A DNA stretch of 11,727 nucleotides from Tannerellaceae bacterium (GTDB taxonomy: Bacteria; Bacteroidota; Bacteroidia; Bacteroidales; Tannerellaceae). The DNA lies in the NCBI GenBank assembly GCA_031267205.1, contig JAIRZN010000176.1, forward strand, positions 1 to 11,727. Reading direction: 5' to 3'. The position numbers and the translations under genes are program-made. The notes beneath the pieces are model-generated. The model ran no database searches. It was not told where the DNA came from and was given only the letters and a program-made list of their open reading frames with translations. This document shows, one piece after another, positions 1-5,676 of the stretch. Each line of letters begins with the position of its first letter. Position 1 is the stretch's first letter.

Positions 1-10
1 AGCTTGGGTC

Positions 11-49
11 AAAAAATAACCGCTGCGGCGGGATATTTGCTGCAGCGGT
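11..49 (-). terminator. Intrinsic terminator of the purN/isomerase unit
   Basis: ACCGCTGC (19-26) pairs perfectly with GCAGCGGT (42-49). The stem continues inward through 27-29 with 39-41, including one G-T wobble. This gives about 11 base pairs around a 9-nt loop (30-38). Read on the minus strand, the hairpin is followed at once by TTATTTTTT (18-10), the U-tract of a rho-independent terminator. It lies about 38 bp past the stop codon of the minus-strand isomerase gene, which is where a 3' end is expected. On the plus strand no T-run follows the hairpin, so it should work only for minus-strand transcripts. Confidence 0.85.
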
Positions 50-86
50 CGTGGAATAGGTTTTTGCGGGTGGGGCGCGGCCTTTT

Positions 87-998
87 TTACCACCTCACGA
101 ACGCGGCCTTGTCGAGGTAGTCGTAACATTTCTTTACGGATTCGAGCGGGGTGGATGCGTATTCTTCTTGTTCGACGAAATAGTCTTCGAGGCCTTCGCC
201 TTGACGCGGGAAGAGGTCGAAGAGTTCCTTCATGCGCACGTCTCCCTCGCCGAACTCTGTCGCCGCCTTGGTTTGGATGTCCGTGTCCCTGATGTGGAGG
301 ACGGAGAAGCGTCCGGGGTACTTGAGCAGGTAGCCGATATAGTCGCCCATGGCGTTGGCGACGTGCCCGATGTCCATCTGGAAGGTCACGAGCTCTTTGT
401 CGGTCTGTTCTATGTACTGTTGGTAAGGTATTTTGTGCTCTATGGGAGCAAATTCTTCGGTATGGTTGTGGTAGGCGAATTTGAGGGCGAATGACTTGGC
501 TGTTTCGCCTATGCGGTTGAATGTTTCGGAGAGGCGTTTCACCTCGTCGAGCTTAGTAAACCGTCCGCCGGGGTATCCCGCCTGTACTATCCACTTGGCG
601 CCGGCCGTTTTGGTATCCTCCATGTTCTGCTTGAGGGCGTCCCACGCCTGGGCGGAGTCGTCCGCGTATACGCCGAAGCCCGTATGCGAGCTTGTCATGC
701 GCATACCGAGGCCGGCGAGCTGTTTATTAAAGTCTGCGGGCGTGAAGCCGAAGAAAGTCCGGCGGTTGTAGCCGTAGCTTTCGAGGAGCTTGTACCCCAT
801 GCCGGCCACGGCCTTAAGCGTAGCGTCGGCGTCACGGCCCATGTCAGCCCGCAGGCTGTAAAGTTGGAGGCCTATTTGCTTGTTGGCAGCCTTACGTTGC
901 GCGGCGGCGTGTAGCGGCGTGTGCAAGGAGGCTCCGGCGAGGGCTGCTGTGCATAGCGCTGCGCCGCTTTGTTTGAAAAAATTCCGTCTGTTGATCAT
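87..998 (-). CDS. Tat-exported sugar phosphate isomerase/epimerase-like TIM-barrel protein
   Basis: A 303-residue protein of the AP-endonuclease-2/xylose-isomerase-like TIM-barrel superfamily, which Bacteroidota often annotate as sugar phosphate isomerase/epimerase. The N-terminus has a twin-arginine signal: NRRNFFK at residues 3-9, a hydrophobic stretch to about residue 25, and a likely cleavage site near LHAAA (29-33). A folded, perhaps metal-loaded, enzyme would therefore be exported to the periplasm. Candidate metal ligands are E73, the YHNH cluster (176-179), MDIGH (208-212), HIRDTD (235-240) and the acidic FVEQEEY motif (274-280) usual in this family. No lipobox cysteine is visible. The gene starts 33 bp after the purN stop on the same strand and may be co-transcribed with it, although the functions are unrelated. 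A terminator follows. Substrate is unknown; related proteins often act on inositol-like or modified sugars, but nothing here fixes that. Confidence 0.85.
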   Translation of the reverse strand: MINRRNFFKQSGAALCTAALAGASLHTPLHAAAQRKAANKQIGLQLYSLRADMGRDADATLKAVAGMGYKLLESYGYNRRTFFGFTPADFNKQLAGLGMRMTSSHTGFGVYADDSAQAWDALKQNMEDTKTAGAKWIVQAGYPGGRFTKLDEVKRLSETFNRIGETAKSFALKFAYHNHTEEFAPIEHKIPYQQYIEQTDKELVTFQMDIGHVANAMGDYIGYLLKYPGRFSVLHIRDTDIQTKAATEFGEGDVRMKELFDLFPRQGEGLEDYFVEQEEYASTPLESVKKCYDYLDKAAFVRW

Positions 999-1031
999 AA
1001 CACAAATGATTTATAGATTTAAGAATGAGAA

Positions 1032-1607
1032 TCAGTCGGTCAAAGGACGTAAAAGTTCTTCAATAATACGGGGGTAGTGGACATGTTCAAGAACATGTAT
1101 GCGTGCGGCCAGCGTTTCGGGCGTATCGGCGTAAGAGACGCGGCAGGAGGCTTGGAATATGATAGGGCCCTTGTCGTATTCCTTATTAATATAATGTATG
1201 GTGATACCCGATTCCGCTTCGCCGGCTTCGATTACCGTCCGGTGGACATGCATCCCGTACATGCCTTGGCCGCCGAACTTGGGGAGCAGGGCCGGGTGTA
1301 TGTTGATGATTGAGGCGGGGAAGGCGTCGATCAATGTTTCCGGTATTTTGTCCATAAAACCCGCCAGGACGATGAAGCTGACGCCGTATCCGGCCAGTTT
1401 GCTGATGACGGGTGTTGCGTCGGCAAATTCTTCCTTTGAAAAAGTAAAGGACGGGATGCCGAGGTCGTTTACTCGCTTGTGGACGCCCGCGTTTGGGTTG
1501 TCCGATAGTACTGCAGCGACCTTAACGAGGTTGCTGCTTGCGAAATAACGCGCTATGTTTTCCGCATTAGAGCCCGATCCGGAGGCGAAAATGGCAATGT
1601 TTCTCAT
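1032..1607 (-). CDS. purN: Phosphoribosylglycinamide formyltransferase (GAR transformylase)
   Basis: Transfers the formyl group of 10-formyltetrahydrofolate to glycinamide ribonucleotide, the third step of purine synthesis, in the cytoplasm. The 191-residue length is close to the roughly 210 of E. coli PurN. The N-terminal phosphate-binding loop ASGSGSN is at residues 8-14. The catalytic triad is visible: N102 and H104 in INIHPALLPKF, and D145 in EYDKGPII, matching N106, H108 and D144 of E. coli. The loop after LLPKF (GGQGMYGMHVHR) is a few residues longer than the E. coli equivalent (YPGLHTHR). The ATG at 1607 places the first beta strand, RNIAIFASG, right at the N-terminus as in the family. 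The gene is divergent from acpP across 156 bp of AT-rich DNA and precedes the isomerase-like gene. It links to folate supply, and folP lies elsewhere in the window in a separate unit. Confidence 0.96.
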   Translation of the reverse strand: MRNIAIFASGSGSNAENIARYFASSNLVKVAAVLSDNPNAGVHKRVNDLGIPSFTFSKEEFADATPVISKLAGYGVSFIVLAGFMDKIPETLIDAFPASIINIHPALLPKFGGQGMYGMHVHRTVIEAGEAESGITIHYINKEYDKGPIIFQASCRVSYADTPETLAARIHVLEHVHYPRIIEELLRPLTD

Positions 1608-1645
1608 AATTTATGTGTTGTTTGAATGCACAAGAAAAGAACAGG

Positions 1646-1661
1646 TGTGCAATTTTGCGCA
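1646..1661. promoter_or_regulatory. Imperfect palindrome, possible operator
   Basis: TGTGCAA (1646-1652) and TTGCGCA (1655-1661) are inverted around TT, with one mismatch in seven. The site lies between the divergent purN and acpP genes, next to the first candidate acpP promoter element. Its core TTGC/GCAA is shared with the second palindrome at 1707-1719, about 60 bp away. It could bind a dimeric regulator, but short palindromes arise easily in AT-rich DNA, so this is tentative. Confidence 0.25.
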
Positions 1662-1736
1662 TTTTTAGGTTTATATATTTGCTTGGTAACATAAAAAATT
1701 CTTTTCTTTGCATTGCAAATTTAAAAAGTATATTCG
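1654..1736 (+). promoter_or_regulatory. Candidate promoter region for acpP-fabF-rnc-LytTR
   Basis: Three matches to the Bacteroides promoter consensus (TTTG, 19-21 bp, TAnnTTTG) precede acpP. TATATTTG at 1674-1681 matches the -7 box exactly, but its nearest TTTG (1654-1657) is only 16 bp upstream. TTTCTTTG at 1703-1710 has one mismatch and is 21 bp from TTTG at 1678-1681. TATATTCG at 1729-1736 has one mismatch and is 18 bp from TTTG at 1707-1710; it would give the shortest leader. I cannot tell which is used, and more than one may be. On the opposite strand TAAATTTG at 1716-1723 is an exact -7 match that could serve purN, but no -33 partner is at the right distance. Confidence 0.4.
1707..1719. 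promoter_or_regulatory. 13-bp perfect palindrome in the acpP leader
   Basis: TTTGCA (1707-1712) and TGCAAA (1714-1719) are perfect inverted arms around a single T. The palindrome overlaps candidate promoter elements of acpP and forms the inner end of the right-hand mirrored element. A protein bound here would be expected to block RNA polymerase, so an operator is plausible. No family of regulator can be named from the site alone. Confidence 0.3.
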
Positions 1737-1763
1737 TATTTATTAATCTAAATTCAAAAAGTT

Positions 1764-2009
1764 ATGTCTGAAGTTGCATCCAGGGTAAAGGCTATTATCG
1801 TTGACAAGTTAAGTGTTGAAGAAACAGAAGTTACGAACGAAGCGAGCTTTACTAACGATTTAGGAGCCGACTCCCTTGACACGGTAGAGTTGATCATGGA
1901 ATTTGAAAAGGAATTTGGTATCTCGATACCCGATGATCAAGCCGAAAAGATTTCCACTGTGGGCGACGCTATCGCCTATGTAGAGGCCAACAAGGTAGGC
2001 GACAAGTAA
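1764..2009 (+). CDS. acpP: Acyl carrier protein
   Basis: An 81-residue acidic protein that carries growing acyl chains as thioesters on a 4'-phosphopantetheine arm in type II fatty acid synthesis. The attachment serine is S37 in GADSLDTVELIMEFE, the standard Asp-Ser-Leu motif, with helix II following it. The length and the IPDDQAEKISTVGDAI helix III region match typical bacterial AcpP. The ATG at 1764 follows an A-rich stretch with no Shine-Dalgarno sequence, as usual for highly expressed Bacteroidota genes. The gene opens the plus-strand unit and is followed 17 bp later by fabF, the condensing enzyme that uses acyl-ACP, so the two are surely co-transcribed. Confidence 0.98.
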   Translation: MSEVASRVKAIIVDKLSVEETEVTNEASFTNDLGADSLDTVELIMEFEKEFGISIPDDQAEKISTVGDAIAYVEANKVGDK

Positions 2010-2026
2010 TCCCTTTACTTCAAAGT

Positions 2027-3283
2027 ATGGAATTAAAGAGAGTTGTGGTAACAGGTTTGGGCGCTATTACTCCCGTAGGCAATTCACTCGGCGCAACGTG
2101 GCGGGGCCTTGTCGAAGGGAGGAGTGGGGCCGGGCCTATTACCCAGTTTGACGCTGCGAAGTTCAAGACACGTTTTGCATGCGAGGTAAAAGGCTTCGAT
2201 CCGCTTGCGATCATGGACCGCAAGGAAGCGCGCAAGTGCGACCGCTATGCGCTCTTAGCCTTCAGCGCGGCAAGAGATGCTATAAGTGACGCCGGATTCG
2301 ACCTGGAGAGTGAAAACCTCGATCGTATAGGCGTCATTTTTGCATCCGGCGTTGGCGGCATAAAGACGTTTGAGGAGGAAGTACGCGGATACAGTGAAGA
2401 ACGCGGCCCGCGATACAATCCCTTCTTCATACCTAAGATGATATCCGACATCGCCGCCGGTCACATATCCATGATGTATGGGTTCAGGGGCCCTAATTTC
2501 GCCACCGTATCCGCATGCGCCTCATCGACCAACGCCATCTCCGATGCGTTCAACTATATACGGTTGGGTAAGGCCAACGCCATCGTCACCGGAGGCGCCG
2601 AAGCCGCTATATCCGCAGCCGGCGTAGGAGGATTCAACGCGATGAACGCACTATCCACCCGCAACGAATGCCCGGAGGCCGCCTCACGCCCGTTCAGCGC
2701 CAGCCGCGACGGCTTTGTACTGGGGGAAGGCGCAGCATGCTTAGTGCTGGAAGAGATGGAGCACGCACTATCGAGGGGAGCCAACATCTATTGCGAGATA
2801 GCGGGATCGGGAATGTCGGCGGACGCCTACCACCTCACCGCTTCGCACCCCGACGGTCTGGGAGCCAAGCTCGTAATGCGGAACGCATTGGAAGACGCCG
2901 GTATGCGTCCCGAAGAAATAGACTATATCAACGTACACGGGACATCGACGCCTGTCGGCGATATATCGGAGGCCAAGGCCATATTGGAAGTCTTCGGCCC
3001 CCACGCCTACGAGTTGAATATAAGCTCTACAAAATCAATGACCGGCCATCTGCTCGGAGCAGCAGGCGCGCTGGAGACAATCGCCTGCATCATGGCGGTG
3101 AAAGAAGGCGTCATACCCCCCACCATAAACCACGAAGAGGGAGATGAAGACCCGGAGATTGATTACAAACTCGACTTCACGTTCAACAAAGCCCGTGAGA
3201 GGGAACTCCGGGCGGCCCTGTCCAACACTTTCGGTTTCGGCGGCCACAATGCAAGCGTTATTGTAAAGAAGTTCATGAAATAA
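2027..3283 (+). CDS. fabF: Beta-ketoacyl-ACP synthase II
   Basis: A 418-residue condensing enzyme that extends acyl-ACP by two carbons using malonyl-ACP; FabF also governs temperature-dependent elongation of unsaturated chains in well-studied bacteria. The thiolase-fold active site is complete: nucleophile C164 in VSACASST, H304 in NVHGTSTPVGD, K336 in SSTKSMTGH and H341 in the same motif, aligning with C163, H303, K335 and H340 of E. coli FabF. The GFGGHN glycine-rich loop (403-408) is present. The N-terminal KRVVVTGLGAITPVGN supports the ATG at 2027. Length is nearly that of E. coli FabF (413). It follows acpP by 17 bp and precedes rnc by 16 bp. Confidence 0.97.
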   Translation: MELKRVVVTGLGAITPVGNSLGATWRGLVEGRSGAGPITQFDAAKFKTRFACEVKGFDPLAIMDRKEARKCDRYALLAFSAARDAISDAGFDLESENLDRIGVIFASGVGGIKTFEEEVRGYSEERGPRYNPFFIPKMISDIAAGHISMMYGFRGPNFATVSACASSTNAISDAFNYIRLGKANAIVTGGAEAAISAAGVGGFNAMNALSTRNECPEAASRPFSASRDGFVLGEGAACLVLEEMEHALSRGANIYCEIAGSGMSADAYHLTASHPDGLGAKLVMRNALEDAGMRPEEIDYINVHGTSTPVGDISEAKAILEVFGPHAYELNISSTKSMTGHLLGAAGALETIACIMAVKEGVIPPTINHEEGDEDPEIDYKLDFTFNKARERELRAALSNTFGFGGHNASVIVKKFMK

Positions 3284-3299
3284 CCCATCCCCCATCCGC

Positions 3300-4166
3300 G
3301 TGTTTGACAGTATACATAGAATGATAAGGCTTCACAGGAACAAAAAGAGGGAGCCTTATCCGTCTTTATATAAGTTGCTGGGATTTTACCCGGACAACGT
3401 ATCCCTTTACGAAGAAGCCTTCCTGCATACCTCGGCGGCGGAGTTCGACAAAGGCCGGTGGCATAATAACGAACGGCTGGAGTTCCTGGGCGACGCCGTC
3501 CTCAACGCAGTAGTGACCGATATACTGTACAAATATTTCCCTAACCGCAGGGAAGGTTTCCTGACCAATACACGCTCAAAGATTGTGCAGCGCGAGAATA
3601 TGAACCGCCTCGCCGTGCAGCTCGGTCTGAACAAGATGCTGGTAGTGACCACACGCCTGAGCGCCCACAACAACTACGTATACGGCAACGCCCTTGAGGC
3701 ATTGATAGGCGCCGTCTACCTTGACCGGGGCTACCGCAAATGCTACCGCTTCATAGAAGACGTTATAATAAAGAAGTATACGGACCTCGACAGCATCTCC
3801 CGCCAGAAAATGAACTATAAGTCGGCGCTTATCGAATGGAGCCAGAAGAATAAGCTGTCGGTAACGTTCGAGGTCATGGAATCATTTATCGACGGCGAGG
3901 GAAACCCCGTCTTTCAGAGCGAAGTTATATTGCTCAACCGCCAGGTAGGAGTAGGTATCGGCTATTCAAAAAAAGAATCGCACCAGAACGCAGCCAAGAT
4001 GGCTATCGGCAAACTCCGCACCGACAAGGAAATACAGAAAGCCATATACGAATACAGGAAAAACAAACTCAACAGCGCCGCTGACGCCGGTATAGGAAAG
4101 CTTCCCGACGATGACCCTGCGGAAGAGGACGTTAATCCTAACAACAGGGCTACGCGATGGAAATGA
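3300..4166 (+). CDS. rnc: Ribonuclease III
   Basis: Cleaves double-stranded RNA, including rRNA precursors and structured mRNAs. The nuclease domain spans about residues 20-160 with the signature HNNERLEFLGDAVL (55-68), giving acidic residues E58, E61 and D65. A dsRNA-binding domain covers about 172-242 (NYKSALIEWSQKNKL, then GYSKKESHQNAAKMAIGKL). The second active-site segment reads YGNALEALIGAVYLD (128-142): E133 matches catalytic E117 of E. coli, but N130 (codon AAC) stands where E. coli has D114. A hydrophilic, partly acidic tail of about 45 residues follows the binding domain. The GTG at 3300 is preferred because it gives an N-terminal length that, from memory, matches Bacteroides RNase III; an ATG at 3321 would remove only seven residues. 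The gene lies 16 bp after fabF, and its stop overlaps the next gene. Confidence 0.94.
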   Translation: MFDSIHRMIRLHRNKKREPYPSLYKLLGFYPDNVSLYEEAFLHTSAAEFDKGRWHNNERLEFLGDAVLNAVVTDILYKYFPNRREGFLTNTRSKIVQRENMNRLAVQLGLNKMLVVTTRLSAHNNYVYGNALEALIGAVYLDRGYRKCYRFIEDVIIKKYTDLDSISRQKMNYKSALIEWSQKNKLSVTFEVMESFIDGEGNPVFQSEVILLNRQVGVGIGYSKKESHQNAAKMAIGKLRTDKEIQKAIYEYRKNKLNSAADAGIGKLPDDDPAEEDVNPNNRATRWK

Positions 4167-4903
4167 GTTGCGTGATTATAGATGACGAACCGCTGGCCGT
4201 AAGCCTGTTGGAGAGTTATGTAAACAAGACCCCGTTCCTGCAACTCAAAGGGACGTACAACAGCGCCGTCAACGCCCTGTCGCAATTGAATGAACAGCCC
4301 GTCGACCTTATTTATTTAGACATACAGATGCCTGAGCTGAACGGCCTGGAGTTTTCGCGCATCATAGACAACGACGCGCGCATCATCTTCACGACAGCCT
4401 TCGGGCATTACGCGCTGGACAGTTACAAGGTAAATGCGCTCGACTACCTGCTAAAGCCCATAAACTACCCCGACTTCCTGCAATCCGCCAATAAAGCCCT
4501 GCAATGGTACGATCTGCTTCATAAGCAGGAAGGGAAAAATGCCGAATTGCCTGTTGCCAAGATTGAAGCGGAGTCGATTTTTATCAAGAGCGAATACAAG
4601 CTTATACAGGTAGAATTGCGCAAGATCCTTTACATAGAAGGATTGAAGGATTACATAAAAATATACCTGGAAGGAGAAGCCCGCCCGATAATTTCGCTGA
4701 TGAGCATGAAGACTATGGAAGACCTGCTTCCATCAAGCCGGTTTGTTCGCGTGCACCGCTCCTTCATAGTGCAACCCGAAAAGATTAAAGTCATCGACCG
4801 CAACCGCATCGTATTCGGGAAGGAGTACATTCCCATCTCCGACAGCTATCGCCAGAAGTTCAATGATTTCCTGAATGAACGCTCCTTGATGCCGAGGATG
4901 TAA
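4157..4903 (+). CDS. LytTR-family response regulator
   Basis: A 248-residue two-component response regulator. The receiver domain (about 4-120) has the acidic pair D9/D10, phosphoacceptor D55 in LIYLDIQMPELNG, T79/T80 and K100 in DYLLKPINYP. A LytTR DNA-binding domain follows (about 140-240: FIKSEYKLIQV, IEGLKDYIKI, FVRVHRSFIV). Proteins of this class bind direct-repeat sites and typically pair with a LytS/YehU-type membrane histidine kinase. No kinase gene is in the window, so it is an orphan here. Two starts are possible: ATG at 4157, or ATG at 4163, which overlaps the rnc TGA as ATGA. Both overlap rnc, implying translational coupling. It ends 5 bp before the convergent cdaA stop. Target genes are unknown. 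Confidence 0.95.
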   Translation: MEMSCVIIDDEPLAVSLLESYVNKTPFLQLKGTYNSAVNALSQLNEQPVDLIYLDIQMPELNGLEFSRIIDNDARIIFTTAFGHYALDSYKVNALDYLLKPINYPDFLQSANKALQWYDLLHKQEGKNAELPVAKIEAESIFIKSEYKLIQVELRKILYIEGLKDYIKIYLEGEARPIISLMSMKTMEDLLPSSRFVRVHRSFIVQPEKIKVIDRNRIVFGKEYIPISDSYRQKFNDFLNERSLMPRM

Positions 4904-4908
4904 GTTCG

Positions 4909-5676
4909 CTACTCTTTACCCGAAAGTATTTGTTGCAGCTCTTCCGCGGAGATATTGGCGGAGATACGTCCTTCTTCGGCGACGGATATTTTACCCCGTT
5001 CTTCGGAAACGATTATAACCAGGGCGTCGGTTTCCATCGACATTCCGAGGCCGGAGCGGTGGCGCAGTCCGAAGTCTTTGGGAAGCGTTGCATGTTGAGC
5101 GACGGGCAGTATGCATCCGGCAGCCCTTATGCGGTTGCCGGCGATAATCATAGCCCCGTCGTGCAAGGGACTGTTTTTGAAGAATATATTTTCTATCAGC
5201 CTGGCGTTGATGTCGGCGGTAAACATCTCTCCCGTATGTTCATAGACGGCCAGGTCCATCTCCTTCGCTATTACTATAAGCGCTCCGGTTTTCTTACGCG
5301 CCATATTCATACAGGCAAGCACTATTGGGGCCACGTAATTGTTTTCGTTCCCCTGTTTAGCATTCTTGCTCCTGAAGATATTGGAGAAGATTCTCCATCG
5401 CCGGTGCGATCCCAGCGCAAAGAGGAAGCGCCGTATCTCGTCCTGGAACAGGATGACTAAGACTAAGACGCCTACGCTGATAAACTTATCCAGGATAGCG
5501 CCCATCAAGCGCATTTCCAGCACCTGCGATATAAGTATCCAGACGGCAATGAAGGCGATTATGCCCGTGAAGAGGGCCGTCGTCCCGGAACCTTTCATCA
5601 GTTTATATACCTGGTACAGGAAGACGGCGACGAGCAATATGTCGACTATGTCCTTTATTCCGACGTGCATCCACAT
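4909..5676 (-). CDS. cdaA: Diadenylate cyclase (c-di-AMP synthase)
   Basis: Makes cyclic di-AMP from two ATP, a second messenger that in other bacteria controls potassium and osmotic balance and cell-wall stress. The 255-residue protein has the CdaA layout: hydrophobic segments at about 9-26, 33-51 and 63-78, a basic linker (RRFLFALGSHRRWR, 82-95), then a DAC domain (about 110-235) with the catalytic DGA (173-175, in SPLHDGAMIIAG) and RHR (205-207, in GLRHRSGLG) motifs. It should be a membrane enzyme with a cytosolic catalytic domain. ATG at 5676 overlaps the end of folP by 22 bp; an ATG two codons later is also possible. In Bacillus and relatives cdaA is followed by cdaR and glmM. Neither is here, as this gene ends the run, 5 bp from a convergent gene. 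Confidence 0.95.
   Translation of the reverse strand: MWMHVGIKDIVDILLVAVFLYQVYKLMKGSGTTALFTGIIAFIAVWILISQVLEMRLMGAILDKFISVGVLVLVILFQDEIRRFLFALGSHRRWRIFSNIFRSKNAKQGNENNYVAPIVLACMNMARKKTGALIVIAKEMDLAVYEHTGEMFTADINARLIENIFFKNSPLHDGAMIIAGNRIRAAGCILPVAQHATLPKDFGLRHRSGLGMSMETDALVIIVSEERGKISVAEEGRISANISAEELQQILSGKE

Larger units (their letters stand above)
1621..1719. repeat. Mirrored pair of 21-bp elements between purN and acpP
   Basis: Positions 1632-1641 (AAGAAAAGAA) and 1699-1708 (TTCTTTTCTT) form a perfect 10-bp inverted repeat. The similarity goes further: on the strand reading toward purN the core is followed by G, TGCATT, CAAA (1631-1621); on the strand reading toward acpP it is followed by TGCATT, G, CAAA (1709-1719). 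The two 21-bp copies agree apart from a single-base shift. They face opposite ways, symmetrical about position 1670, each pointing toward its own gene. The sequence match is direct observation. A role as paired regulator sites or shared promoter elements is inference. Confidence 0.6.

Noticed and set aside
999..1031. Promoter for the isomerase gene in the 33-bp gap after purN
   Set aside because: The best -7 candidate (ATCATTTG on the minus strand) misses the essential TA and has no -33 partner, so read-through from purN is equally likely.
1608..1763. Riboswitch or small RNA in the purN-acpP gap
   Set aside because: No conserved purine-, THF- or lipid-sensing RNA structure could be recognised, and the region is short, AT-rich and crowded with promoter-like boxes.
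3300..4166. Inactive or pseudogene RNase III because of the Asp-to-Asn change
   Set aside because: The frame is intact, all other catalytic acids and the dsRNA-binding domain are present, and the change may be normal for the lineage.
4903..4960. Bidirectional terminator between the LytTR gene and cdaA
   Set aside because: Only a weak 5-bp pairing (TCCGC with GCGGA, around 4946-4965) was found, with no T-run on either side.
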